A stretch of 64,000 nt of DNA from positions 66,798 to 130,797 of the forward strand of contig NZ_JBALOP010000010.1 of NCBI RefSeq assembly GCF_036962685.1. The letters are read 5' to 3'. The notes beneath the pieces were generated by a model. The model saw only the letters and a program-made list of their open reading frames with translations, did no database searches and was not told the origin of the DNA. Positions 50,340 through 59,573 of the stretch are shown one piece after another. Each line of letters begins with the position of its first letter. Position 1 is the first letter of the stretch. Source of the stretch: Ferdinandcohnia sp036962685. Lineage in GTDB: Bacteria > Bacillota > Bacilli > Bacillales > Bacillaceae_L. Both the position numbers and the translations under genes were made by a program.

Positions 50340-50455
50340 TCTAATTGCGTTTAGAGTAATTGCGCGTTATTTTTTGGAATTGCGCTTTAGATAAGAAGAT
50401 ATGCGCTTTAATTAAACGAATTGCGCTTTAGCCTGGTTAATTACGCTATAAGCTA
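50340..50455. repeat. 20-21 bp tandem array (family R4) reaching into the purD 3' end
   Basis: AATTGCGCTTTAG or a close form recurs with TGCG at 50346, 50361, 50381, 50402 and 50422 and TACG at 50442. The last two units lie in the final codons of purD (AKAQF). The unit may have been copied from coding sequence outwards. Confidence 0.75.
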
Positions 50456-51704
50456 AAGCCTTGTTCCCAATATCTTTTCGGTAAAATAGGTTGGAACACT
50501 GAATTTTTACAGCTTCTTTATAGACAAAGTTCTGCGCATCTTCAAGGCTTTCACCACTTGCAACAACGGTTAAAACCCTTCCGCCATTCGTAACAAAATG
50601 CTCATTCACCATGTCTGTTCCGGCATGGAACACAGTAATATTTTCATCTAGAGTGTTTAGTCCTTCGATGACTGCTCCTTTTTCATAGCTTTCTGGATAG
50701 CCTTTCGAAGCGAGCACAACACCAAGAGTTGCTTTGTCAGACCACTCGAGGGCAATCTCTTTCTGAGCAAGCAAACCTTCAATGACTTCGATAAAATCAG
50801 ACTCTAAACGCGGTAGCACGACTTGTGTTTCAGGGTCGCCAAAACGGGCATTGTATTCAATGACCTTAGGTCCATTTTCGGTTAAAATTAACCCCGCATA
50901 AAGGATTCCCGTAAAGCTGCGTCCTTCAGTTTCCAACGCTTTAACAGTTGGAGTAATGATCGTTTCAATCGCTGTTTGGACAACTTCTTCTGAAATTTGT
51001 GGAACTGGGGAATAGGCTCCCATTCCTCCTGTGTTAGGACCTTCATCATTGTCAAAGGCACGCTTATGATCCTGTGAAATAACCATTGGATAGGCTGTTT
51101 TTCCGTCCACAAAAGCCATTAATGAGAATTCTTCTCCCGCAAGAAACTCTTCAATGACAACCTGAGCGCTTGCTTCGCCAAATTTGTTCGCCTCAAGCAT
51201 GTCATAAATGCTTTCTAAGGCTTCATCTAAAGTAAGAGCCACTGTCACACCTTTACCGGCAGCTAAACCATCCGCTTTGATTACGATTGGTGCACCCTTT
51301 TCTAAGATATATTGTTTGGCTTCTTCATAGGATGTGAATGTTTCATACTCCGCAGTTGGAATATTGTATTTTTTCATGATTTCCTTCGCAAACGATTTGC
51401 TTCCTTCAAGCAGTGCTGCTTCTTTTGTTGGTCCAAAAATAGCTAGGCCCTCTGCTTGGAATCGATTGACGATCCCGTTGATTAACGGAACCTCCGGGCC
51501 AACAAGGGTAAGACCGATTTGTTCCTTCTTGACGAACTCGATTAGACTGTCAAAATCATTTTCATCGATGTTGACTAATGTTGCGAAATCCTGCAAACCC
51601 GGATTACCTGGTGCAGCATATACTGTATCTACTTTTGGACTTTGGGTAACCTTCCAGACAAGTGTATGTTCACGGCCACCGCGGCCAACTACTAGTACCT
51701 TCAC
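50412..51704 (-). CDS. purD: phosphoribosylamine-glycine ligase
   Basis: PurD makes glycinamide ribonucleotide from phosphoribosylamine and glycine with ATP. The 430-residue ATP-grasp protein opens MKVLVVGRGGREH; KADGLAAGKGVTVA near residues 143-156 and the ATP-grasp motif EYNARFGDPETQ near 283-294 are clear. It is the last gene of the operon, 27 nt after purH. Its final codons merge into a short tandem array, leaving the frame intact. Confidence 0.96.
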   Translation of the reverse strand: MKVLVVGRGGREHTLVWKVTQSPKVDTVYAAPGNPGLQDFATLVNIDENDFDSLIEFVKKEQIGLTLVGPEVPLINGIVNRFQAEGLAIFGPTKEAALLEGSKSFAKEIMKKYNIPTAEYETFTSYEEAKQYILEKGAPIVIKADGLAAGKGVTVALTLDEALESIYDMLEANKFGEASAQVVIEEFLAGEEFSLMAFVDGKTAYPMVISQDHKRAFDNDEGPNTGGMGAYSPVPQISEEVVQTAIETIITPTVKALETEGRSFTGILYAGLILTENGPKVIEYNARFGDPETQVVLPRLESDFIEVIEGLLAQKEIALEWSDKATLGVVLASKGYPESYEKGAVIEGLNTLDENITVFHAGTDMVNEHFVTNGGRVLTVVASGESLEDAQNFVYKEAVKIQCSNLFYRKDIGNKALAYSVINQAKAQFV

Positions 51705-51731
51705 TTTTTCACCTCATTACAAATGTTAGGA

Positions 51732-53270
51732 TTAATGTTTAAAATGACGTACTCCGGTAAAGACCATTGCGATTCCGTATTCGTCTGCTTTTTGAATGGA
51801 CTCTTCGTCACGAATCGATCCACCTGGTTGGATAATGGCTGTAATGCCTGCTTTTGCTGCCGTCTCTACGGTGTCACCCATTGGGAAGAAAGCATCTGAA
51901 GCAAGTGCCGAGCCTTTTGCCTTTTCACCGGCTTGATGAATCGCGATATTCGCTGATCCAACACGGTTCATTTGGCCCGCGCCAATTCCAATTGTCATAT
52001 CGTCTTTTGCTAACACAATCGCATTTGATTTAACATGTTTTACAACCTTCCAACCAAGCTTTAAATCAGCCCATTCTTGCTCCGTTGGTTCCCGCTTTGT
52101 CGGAATGGAAATGGTTGCATCGTCTAAACCATATGCATCTTCATCCTGAACGAGCAATCCACCACGGACGGACACTAGCTTCTTCTCAACCTTCTGGTCA
52201 TCAGAAAAATCGACAGTCAGTAGGCGTAAATTTTTCTTTGAAGAAAGAATCTCAAATGCTTCCTCGCTAAATGATGGAGCAATAATAATTTCAAGGAAAA
52301 TTTCACGCATTTTATGAGCCGTTTGGGCATCAACTTCACGGTTAACAGCAATAATTCCACCAAAAATAGAGGTTGAATCTGCTTCATATGCTTTTTGATA
52401 TGCTTCCTCTAGCGTATTTCCAACCCCAACACCACAAGGGTTCATATGTTTTACTGCTACGGCTGCTGGCTCTTTGAATTCTTTCACGATTTGAAGGGCA
52501 GCATCTGCATCATTAATGTTATTGTAAGATAATTCTTTCCCGTGTAATTGTGTCGCAGACGCAATGGATACGGGCGTGCCTAATGGCTTTTTATAGAATG
52601 CCGCTTTTTGATGTGGGTTTTCTCCGTAACGAAGATCTTGTTTCTTCTCATAAGTAACCGTTAAGGATTCTGGACTTTCCTCACCTGCTGCTTTTGTTAA
52701 AAACTCAGCAATAACTGCATCATAAGCAGCTGTATGACGGAATACCTTTGCACCTAAGCGAAGCTTTGTGTCAGCGGTAACTTCACCATTCCCGTCAATC
52801 TCCGCTAAAACTGTATCGTAATCCTGTGGATCAACGACAACTGTTACATACTTGTGGTTTTTAGCAGCAGAACGAAGCATAGAAGGTCCGCCAATATCGA
52901 TATTTTCAATTGCATCTGCAAACTGAACGTCTGGCTTTGCAATTGTTTGTTGGAATGGATATAGGTTTACAACAACTAAATCAATTGGCGTAATATGATG
53001 TTCCTGAAGCTGTCTAACATGTTCTTCATTTTCACGAACTGCAAGGAGTCCACCATGAATATTTGGATGAAGAGTCTTTACACGTCCATCCATGATCTCA
53101 GGAAAGCCTGTTACTTCTGAAATTCCGATCACAGTTAGTCCAGCTTCCTCAAGAGTACGCTTTGTACCTCCGGTTGAAATGACTTCAACACCTTTTTCAA
53201 TTAGGCCTTTCACAAATGGAACAAGGCCTTGTTTATCTGAAACACTGACAAGTGCACGTTTGATTGCCAC
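51732..53270 (-). CDS. purH: bifunctional AICAR transformylase / IMP cyclohydrolase
   Basis: Catalyses the last two steps to IMP. The 512-residue protein has the MGS-like cyclohydrolase domain (to about residue 195; STGGTKRTLEEAGL near 32-45) and the formyltransferase domain with the catalytic KHMNPCG near 266-272. Length equals B. subtilis PurH. RBS AGGAG lies ahead of ATG 53270. It follows purN by 13 nt. Confidence 0.97.
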   Translation of the reverse strand: MAIKRALVSVSDKQGLVPFVKGLIEKGVEVISTGGTKRTLEEAGLTVIGISEVTGFPEIMDGRVKTLHPNIHGGLLAVRENEEHVRQLQEHHITPIDLVVVNLYPFQQTIAKPDVQFADAIENIDIGGPSMLRSAAKNHKYVTVVVDPQDYDTVLAEIDGNGEVTADTKLRLGAKVFRHTAAYDAVIAEFLTKAAGEESPESLTVTYEKKQDLRYGENPHQKAAFYKKPLGTPVSIASATQLHGKELSYNNINDADAALQIVKEFKEPAAVAVKHMNPCGVGVGNTLEEAYQKAYEADSTSIFGGIIAVNREVDAQTAHKMREIFLEIIIAPSFSEEAFEILSSKKNLRLLTVDFSDDQKVEKKLVSVRGGLLVQDEDAYGLDDATISIPTKREPTEQEWADLKLGWKVVKHVKSNAIVLAKDDMTIGIGAGQMNRVGSANIAIHQAGEKAKGSALASDAFFPMGDTVETAAKAGITAIIQPGGSIRDEESIQKADEYGIAMVFTGVRHFKH

Positions 53271-53283
53271 CCTAATTCACTCC

Positions 53284-53868
53284 TTACTGTAGATTTCCTG
53301 TCTTCGATGCTACAAGTGATTGCAAGATCTGTGGATAAAATTCATGTTCGATTTGATGTACTTTTTCTTCGATGCTTTCTAACGTATCTCCTGGTTCGAT
53401 TGCTATTTCTCGCTGGGCAATGATTGGACCGGTATCCATTCCTTCATCAACATAATGAATCGTAACGCCGGTCTTGTCGACACCTGCTTGAAATGCCTGA
53501 CCAATCGCATCCTTGCCTGGAAATGCAGGCAATAATGAAGGATGGATATTCACAATTTCGTTTCGATACGCCTGTAGAAGAGTGTCGCCAATTAATCTCA
53601 TATACCCAGCTAACACGATTAATTCTACATTTTTCGTACGTAGCAGCTCTACAATTTCCGCTTCAAAAAGTGACTTTTCTGGATATTCTTTCGGTGAAAA
53701 AACAAAGGTCTCCACCCATTCCTTTGAAGCCCGTTCAATAACTTTCGCACCAGGTTTATCACAAACTAAAACTTTTATTTCTGCCGCAAGTCTTCCTTCT
53801 TTAATCGAATCAACAATAGCTTGAAAGTTTGTACCACTACCTGATGCAAAAACTGCTATTTTTTTCAT
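53284..53868 (-). CDS. purN: phosphoribosylglycinamide formyltransferase
   Basis: Adds a formyl group from formyl-tetrahydrofolate to GAR. The 194-residue protein has FASGSGTNFQAI near residues 7-18, the catalytic asparagine and histidine in NIHPSLLPAFPG near 104-115 and the aspartate in DEGMDTGPII near 140-149. Its ATG overlaps the purM stop by four bases. Confidence 0.96.
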   Translation of the reverse strand: MKKIAVFASGSGTNFQAIVDSIKEGRLAAEIKVLVCDKPGAKVIERASKEWVETFVFSPKEYPEKSLFEAEIVELLRTKNVELIVLAGYMRLIGDTLLQAYRNEIVNIHPSLLPAFPGKDAIGQAFQAGVDKTGVTIHYVDEGMDTGPIIAQREIAIEPGDTLESIEEKVHQIEHEFYPQILQSLVASKTGNLQ

Positions 53869-54905
53869 ACAAGTGCTCCTCCACCAAAGGTTACACTGTT
53901 TCCTTCTTTCATACGTCCAATAATATACGCCTTTTCACCTTGCTCTTCAAGAAGTTCAATCACATCATGTAGAATCGCATCTTCAACGGCAAGCACCATC
54001 CCAATTCCCATATTGAAAATATTAAACATTTCTTTTCGATTAAGGTTTCCAGTTTCTTGGAGAAGATCAAAAATTGGTGGAATTGGCCATGATCCATAAT
54101 CAATTTCAGCCCCCACACCTTCTGGTAGCATACGAGGAATATTTTCGATAAAGCCTCCACCTGTAATATGGGACATACCTTTAATTTCAAACTTCTCCAT
54201 TGCTTTAAGCAAGGATTTTACATAAATTTTAGTAGGCTGTAGAAGCTCTTCGCCTAGTGGACGACCAATTTCTCCATACGTTTCGTTGAGGTCTAACTTG
54301 CCATCCTCTAGCAACACTTTACGTACAAGTGAATAGCCGTTACTGTGAATTCCACTTGAGGAAAGTCCGATTAGAACATCGCCGGGCTTAATGGAAGTTC
54401 CTGTTACAAGCTTGGATTTTTCGGCAACTCCTACTGAAAAACCAGCAAGGTCATATTCATCCTCACTATACATTCCTGGCATTTCAGCTGTCTCACCGCC
54501 AATTAATGCACAACCCGCTTGCTCACAACCGTCCGCAATTCCTTTTACAATCTGCTCGATTTTTTCAGGCTGAGCTTTCCCACAAGCTATATAATCTAAA
54601 AAGTATAAGGGCTCAGCACCTTGAACCACAATATCATTTACACACATTGCAACTGCGTCGATTCCAATTGTATCGTGCTTATCCATCATAAAAGCCAACA
54701 TGAGCTTTGTGCCAACCCCGTCTGTGCCTGAAACCAATACAGGCTCTTTCACGTTGACCTTCGAAAGGTCGAACATGCCTCCAAAGCTACCAAGTCCACC
54801 CATAACTTCAGGGCGAACAGTTTTTGCGACATGCTTTTTCATTCTGGAAACAGCCTCATAGCCTGCTTCAATGTCTACTCCTGCTTGCTTATAAGCATTT
54901 GCCAT
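53865..54905 (-). CDS. purM: phosphoribosylformylglycinamidine cyclo-ligase
   Basis: Closes the imidazole ring to give AIR. The 346 residues match the B. subtilis length. The motifs GGLGSFGGMFDLS, VSGTDGVGTKLMLAF and IGGETAEMPGMYSEDEYD are characteristic. ATG 54905 with GAGGTG nine bases ahead is chosen instead of an upstream in-frame start, and it begins MANAYKQAGVDIEAGYEAV as in the family. Confidence 0.96.
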   Translation of the reverse strand: MANAYKQAGVDIEAGYEAVSRMKKHVAKTVRPEVMGGLGSFGGMFDLSKVNVKEPVLVSGTDGVGTKLMLAFMMDKHDTIGIDAVAMCVNDIVVQGAEPLYFLDYIACGKAQPEKIEQIVKGIADGCEQAGCALIGGETAEMPGMYSEDEYDLAGFSVGVAEKSKLVTGTSIKPGDVLIGLSSSGIHSNGYSLVRKVLLEDGKLDLNETYGEIGRPLGEELLQPTKIYVKSLLKAMEKFEIKGMSHITGGGFIENIPRMLPEGVGAEIDYGSWPIPPIFDLLQETGNLNRKEMFNIFNMGIGMVLAVEDAILHDVIELLEEQGEKAYIIGRMKEGNSVTFGGGALV

Positions 54906-54929
54906 TGTCCCATACACCTCTACTTTTAT

Positions 54930-56348
54930 TTAACTGAATACTTTTTCGTGTGGCAATACCGTGTCTGGGAAGATCTCTGTTGGATATTTGCCAGTAAAAC
55001 AAGCCATACATAGTCCGCGAGTTTCCCCTTCAAACGGTCTTCCAATCGCTTTTATTACCCCTTCTGGACTTAAAAATGTTAATGAATCCGCTCCAATGAT
55101 TTCACGAATTTCCTCAACCGAATGTGAAGAAGCAATCAATTCCTCATGTGTAGAAGTATCAATTCCATAGAAGCATGGATTCGGCATTGGTGGTGAACTA
55201 ATGCAGACATGAACCTCTGTTGCTCCTGCTTCACGAAGCATTTTTACAATTCGTCGACTTGTCGTCCCGCGTACGATTGAATCATCAACCATCACTACAC
55301 GTTTTCCTTCAACAACACCACGGACAGCCGAGAGCTTCATTTTTACCCCTTGTTCACGTAGCGCTTGGGAAGGCTTAATAAAAGTTCTGCCTACATATCG
55401 ATTTTTTAGTAAACCAAGCTCATACGGAATTCCCGATTCTTCTGCGTATCCAATTGCCGCTGAAATGCTAGAATCAGGTACACCTGTTATAACATCGGCC
55501 TCAATTGGAGCTTCCAAAGCAAGCTGCTTGCCTAGATTTTTACGAGCTGTATGGACATTCACTCCGTTAATACTACTGTCCGGACGTGAAAAATAAATGT
55601 ATTCCATGCTACACATTGCACGATTATTCGCTATTGCAAATTGCTCAGAGTGAAGTCCTTCATCATTGATGACGAGCAACTCTCCAGGCTCAACATCTCT
55701 TTCAAATTTAGCACCAATCAAATCAAAGGCACATGTCTCCGAGGCTACTACCCACGCATCACCTAGTTTACCAAGTGATAACGGACGAAGACCGTTTGGA
55801 TCAAGAGCAACAATCATTTTCTTTTCGGTCATGAGTACAAATGCATAAGCACCTTTTAACATCGTTAATGCATTTTTAACGCGGTCTTTGATTTTTGTAT
55901 ACCCGCTTTTTCTCGTTAAATGTGCAAGAACCTCTGAATCAGAGGAAGTTTGAAAAATACTTCCTTGGTTTTCTAACTGATGCCTTAAGTCGTTTGCATT
56001 TACAAGGTTTCCATTATGGGCAACCGCAAGTCCACCTACTTGAGAATTAAAAAGGAGAGGCTGGACATTTTGAATGCCCCCGCTCCCTGCTGTTGCATAA
56101 AGAACATGCCCAAGCGCCGCTTTTCCTTGTAGTTGTTCAAGCTGGCCATTGCCAAATACTTCATTCACAAGGCCTTCTCCTTTTACAACACGAAGTTTTT
56201 CACCGTTGCTGACAACAATCCCGGCACCCTCTTGACCACGGTGCTGTAAACTGTGTAATCCGTAGTAAGTGATTTGCGCTGCGTCTGGATGTCCCCAGAT
56301 ACCGAATAAACCACATTCTTCATTTAAGCCTTTGAGTTCAGCAAGCAT
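54930..56348 (-). CDS. purF: amidophosphoribosyltransferase (glutamine PRPP amidotransferase)
   Basis: First committed enzyme of purine synthesis. The 472-residue precursor begins MLAELKGLNEEC; in the Bacillus enzyme eleven residues are removed so that Cys12 becomes the N-terminal nucleophile. The PRPP loop VVMVDDSIVRGTTSRR lies near residues 351-366, and cysteines for the [4Fe-4S] cluster are in the C-terminal part (CFYGID, GLCMACFTG). Start chosen at 56348 with AAAGGAG seven bases ahead; it lies inside the purL 3' end (25-nt overlap). Confidence 0.96.
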   Translation of the reverse strand: MLAELKGLNEECGLFGIWGHPDAAQITYYGLHSLQHRGQEGAGIVVSNGEKLRVVKGEGLVNEVFGNGQLEQLQGKAALGHVLYATAGSGGIQNVQPLLFNSQVGGLAVAHNGNLVNANDLRHQLENQGSIFQTSSDSEVLAHLTRKSGYTKIKDRVKNALTMLKGAYAFVLMTEKKMIVALDPNGLRPLSLGKLGDAWVVASETCAFDLIGAKFERDVEPGELLVINDEGLHSEQFAIANNRAMCSMEYIYFSRPDSSINGVNVHTARKNLGKQLALEAPIEADVITGVPDSSISAAIGYAEESGIPYELGLLKNRYVGRTFIKPSQALREQGVKMKLSAVRGVVEGKRVVMVDDSIVRGTTSRRIVKMLREAGATEVHVCISSPPMPNPCFYGIDTSTHEELIASSHSVEEIREIIGADSLTFLSPEGVIKAIGRPFEGETRGLCMACFTGKYPTEIFPDTVLPHEKVFS

Positions 56349-58552
56349 GGGATAGCTCCTTTCCATGTTCGTTTTAATTCATCGACTGGTAGGTTAATAA
56401 GCTCATTACCAGCTTTATCGCAGGCGATAAATGCTCCATCACCTGTAACTTCTCCGACGAGATTTGCTTTTACTAGCTGTTCAAATCTTTCTTTGTTTTC
56501 TTTTTTCACAGATACGATAAAACGAGACTGTGTTTCGCTGAATAATTCAGTTACCGCTTCACCTTGGATCTGTACCTTTACACCTAAGCCTTTTTCACCG
56601 AATGTCTTTTCAGCTAATGCAACCGCAAAGCCCCCCTCTGCAACGTCATGTGCAGAAGCAATTACACCGGCGCGAATTGCGGTTAATACTTGTTGTTGTC
56701 TTCTTTTTTCAACCTCTAAATCTAGTTCAGGAACCGGTCCAAAAATTTCGCCGTGAATTAATTTTTGTAATTCACTACCCGCGAATTCCTCCTTCGCTTC
56801 TCCTATACAATAGACAAGGTCGCCCGCTTCTTTAAATTCTTGTGTTGTAATATGGGAAACGTCAGCAATCAATCCAACCATTCCGATAACTGGAGTTGGA
56901 TAAATTGCTTTTCCGTTTGATTCATTGTTAAGAGACACGTTCCCACCAATAACTGGTGCATCTAAAACGCGGCATGCCTCACTAATTCCATCTGCTGCTT
57001 TTTCAATCTGCCAAAAAATTTCTGGGTTTTCTGGATTACCAAAGTTTAAATTATCCGTAATTGCAAGTGGTGCCCCACCGGAACATACGATATTCCTTGC
57101 TGCTTCACTTACAGCAATTTGTCCACCAACCTCTGGATCTAGATAGAGATATCTAGCATTACAGTCAGTTGTCATCGCTAAGGCTTTCTTTGTATCACGA
57201 ATTCGAACAACCGCTGCATCAGAGCCTGGAGCAACAACTGTATTTGTACGCACCATGTAGTCATATTGATCGTAAACCCATTCTTTACTTGCAATTGTAG
57301 GCTGTGCGAGTAAATCTAGTAAAGTTTGCCCCACATTTTCAAGTTTCGGAGCTTCAACCTTCATTTCCTTAAATTCACGATACATCGCAGGCTCACTTGA
57401 AGGTTTATGATAGATAGGTGCTTCCTCTGCTAATGCATCAACTGGAACATCTGCGATTACTTCACCTTTGTGTACTAAGCGAAGTTGTTTATCATCTGTT
57501 ACCTTTCCGATTGCCACAGCCTCAAGATCATATTTATTCACGATATCTTGAATTTCTTGCTCTCTTCCTTTTTCAACAACGATCAACATACGCTCCTGTG
57601 ATTCAGAAAGCATCATTTCATAGCCAGTCATTCCTGTTTCGCGTTGTGGAACAAGGCCAAGGTTCATTTCAATTCCTGAGCCAGCTTTACTTGCCATTTC
57701 CGCTGAAGAACTAGTTAAACCTGCTGCACCCATGTCTTGGATTCCAATTAATGCATCAGATTTTACAAGCTCTAAGCAAGCTTCAAGCAATAGCTTTTCC
57801 ATAAAAGGATCTCCAACCTGTACAGCTGATCGTTTTTCATCAGATTCCTCAGAAAGTTCCACAGATGAAAAAGTTGCACCGTGAATACCATCTCGACCTG
57901 TCTTGGCACCAATATACATCACTGTATTGCCAACACCTTTTGCCAGACCTTTTTGAATATCTTCATGGTTGATTAGTCCAACACACATCGCATTAACAAG
58001 AGGATTCCCTTCATAGGAAGCATCAAATTGAATTTCCCCACCAACCGTTGGAATTCCAATACAATTTCCGTAGCCAGCGATTCCTGCCACCACTTCTTCA
58101 AACAAGTATTTCACTCTTGGAGAGGTTAACTCTCCGAAACGAAGAGAGTTTAATAGAGCAATAGGTCTTGCCCCCATTGAAAATACATCACGGATAATTC
58201 CGCCCACTCCCGTTGCTGCACCTTGATATGGCTCAACTGCTGACGGGTGGTTATGACTTTCAATTTTAAAAACAACTGCTTGGTTATCGCCAATATCCAC
58301 GATTCCAGCACCTTCACCAGGACCTTGAAGGATGAGTTCACCAGTAGTTGGGAACTTTCGTAATACAGGCTTTGAGTTTTTATAGCTACAATGCTCAGAC
58401 CACATAACAGAGAACAGACCAGTTTCTGTGTAGTTTGGAAGTCTACCTAAAATCTTTTCGACTAACTCAAATTCTGAATCACTTAAACCCATTTCACTAT
58501 ATATTTTTTCTTCTTTAATTTGCTGCGGACTTGGTTCAAGAAGTAACGACAT
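56324..58552 (-). CDS. purL: phosphoribosylformylglycinamidine synthase subunit PurL
   Basis: The large subunit of FGAM synthase, working with PurQ and PurS. The 742 residues equal the B. subtilis small-type PurL. FSVMWSEHCSYKNSKP near residues 47-62 and ESHNHPSAVEPYQGAATGVGGIIRD near 94-118 are hallmark segments, with ATP-site sequence GDPFMEK near 248 and VGGTGGIVS-like glycine segments later. It overlaps purQ by 17 nt. Confidence 0.97.
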   Translation of the reverse strand: MSLLLEPSPQQIKEEKIYSEMGLSDSEFELVEKILGRLPNYTETGLFSVMWSEHCSYKNSKPVLRKFPTTGELILQGPGEGAGIVDIGDNQAVVFKIESHNHPSAVEPYQGAATGVGGIIRDVFSMGARPIALLNSLRFGELTSPRVKYLFEEVVAGIAGYGNCIGIPTVGGEIQFDASYEGNPLVNAMCVGLINHEDIQKGLAKGVGNTVMYIGAKTGRDGIHGATFSSVELSEESDEKRSAVQVGDPFMEKLLLEACLELVKSDALIGIQDMGAAGLTSSSAEMASKAGSGIEMNLGLVPQRETGMTGYEMMLSESQERMLIVVEKGREQEIQDIVNKYDLEAVAIGKVTDDKQLRLVHKGEVIADVPVDALAEEAPIYHKPSSEPAMYREFKEMKVEAPKLENVGQTLLDLLAQPTIASKEWVYDQYDYMVRTNTVVAPGSDAAVVRIRDTKKALAMTTDCNARYLYLDPEVGGQIAVSEAARNIVCSGGAPLAITDNLNFGNPENPEIFWQIEKAADGISEACRVLDAPVIGGNVSLNNESNGKAIYPTPVIGMVGLIADVSHITTQEFKEAGDLVYCIGEAKEEFAGSELQKLIHGEIFGPVPELDLEVEKRRQQQVLTAIRAGVIASAHDVAEGGFAVALAEKTFGEKGLGVKVQIQGEAVTELFSETQSRFIVSVKKENKERFEQLVKANLVGEVTGDGAFIACDKAGNELINLPVDELKRTWKGAIPCLLNSKA

Positions 58553-59225
58553 TTGCTGTTAACCTCCAGTTTTTCACAATTGATTGAAATAGCTTAACTC
58601 CATCTGCACTACCTAATAAATCCTCAACCGCTCTCTCTGGGTGAGGCATCATTCCTAGAACATTTCCTCGTTCATTCGTAATACCTGCGATATCAGCAAT
58701 ACTTCCATTTGGATTTGTTCCGTAATACGTAAATGCGATTTGGTTATTCGCTTGTAATCTAGCAAGTGTTTGCTCATCACAATAATAGTTCCCCTCACCA
58801 TGGGCAATCGGAACTGTGATGACTTCGCCTGCTTCATATTCAGAGGTAAACATTGATTGATCATTTTCAACGCGTAGTTGGACTGGTCGACACATAAACT
58901 TTAGCTTTTCATTACGGCGCATCGCACCTGGTAAAAGCCCTGCTTCTAATAAAATCTGGAATCCGTTACACACACCAAGAATCGGCTTACCAGCTTCTGC
59001 TGCTTTTACAACCTCTTCCATTACATTTGAAAAACGAGCAAGTGCTCCAGTGCGAAGGTAATCTCCATAGGAGAATCCTCCTGGAAGCAAAATGCCATCA
59101 AATTGTTCAAGATTAGTTTCATGATGATCTACATACTCAACTTCTTCACCAAGCGCATCCTTAATGGCATGGTACATATCAACATCACAATTAGAGCCTG
59201 GAAACACGATTACGGCAAATTTCAC
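58536..59225 (-). CDS. purQ: phosphoribosylformylglycinamidine synthase subunit PurQ
   Basis: The glutaminase subunit of FGAM synthase, supplying ammonia to PurL. The 229-residue class-I amidotransferase has the nucleophile cysteine in GVCNGFQ near residue 86 and the histidine/glutamate pair in MMPHPERAVED near 195-205. Its start overlaps purS by four bases (ATGA). Confidence 0.96.
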   Translation of the reverse strand: MKFAVIVFPGSNCDVDMYHAIKDALGEEVEYVDHHETNLEQFDGILLPGGFSYGDYLRTGALARFSNVMEEVVKAAEAGKPILGVCNGFQILLEAGLLPGAMRRNEKLKFMCRPVQLRVENDQSMFTSEYEAGEVITVPIAHGEGNYYCDEQTLARLQANNQIAFTYYGTNPNGSIADIAGITNERGNVLGMMPHPERAVEDLLGSADGVKLFQSIVKNWRLTANVVTS

Positions 59226-59476
59226 TTTGTGACAACCTCCTCAACCTCATAACGGTAATCTTCAATCACCGTATTTGCTAAAAGCTTTTCACAAATTTCT
59301 TTAACCGTTTTGTCAAGATCTGCTACTGATTTATCAATCGTAATCTCCATATACTTTCCAATTCGAACATCCTTAACTTCCTGATAATTTAATTGATGCA
59401 AGGATCCCATTACAGCACTTCCTTGTGGATCTAATACACTTTCACGTAATGTTACATAAACCTTTACTTTGTACAT
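59222..59476 (-). CDS. purS: phosphoribosylformylglycinamidine synthase subunit PurS
   Basis: The 84-residue accessory subunit that joins PurL and PurQ. It reads MYKVKVYVTLRESVLDPQGS and ends VIEDYRYEVEEVVTK, near-identical in layout to the B. subtilis protein. Of two adjacent ATG codons, the second at 59476 has the best spacing to AGGAGG. That Shine-Dalgarno lies in the last codons of the purC remnant upstream, which may explain why the remnant persists. Confidence 0.96.
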   Translation of the reverse strand: MYKVKVYVTLRESVLDPQGSAVMGSLHQLNYQEVKDVRIGKYMEITIDKSVADLDKTVKEICEKLLANTVIEDYRYEVEEVVTK

Positions 59477-59479
59477 CAT

Positions 59480-59573
59480 TTATCCTCCTAGTCGGTTTAA
59501 GATTTCCGTCTGCATCGTTCAAGTTACCGAGGGCTTTACAGAATATATCCTGATTTAATTTTTGTTTATTTAA
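59480..59573 (-). pseudogene. purC: remnant of the 3' end of purC (SAICAR synthase)
   Basis: Between purK and purS the minus strand encodes, in one frame, KLNQDIFCKALGNLNDA, which matches the SAICAR synthase C terminus (B. subtilis: about KLDKDVFRRNLGNLTDA). After a loss of two bases it continues EILNRLGG and TAA. About 30 codons survive, with substitutions at conserved positions. The reference sequence is recalled from memory. purB and the rest of purC are absent from the operon and from this window. Confidence 0.85.
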
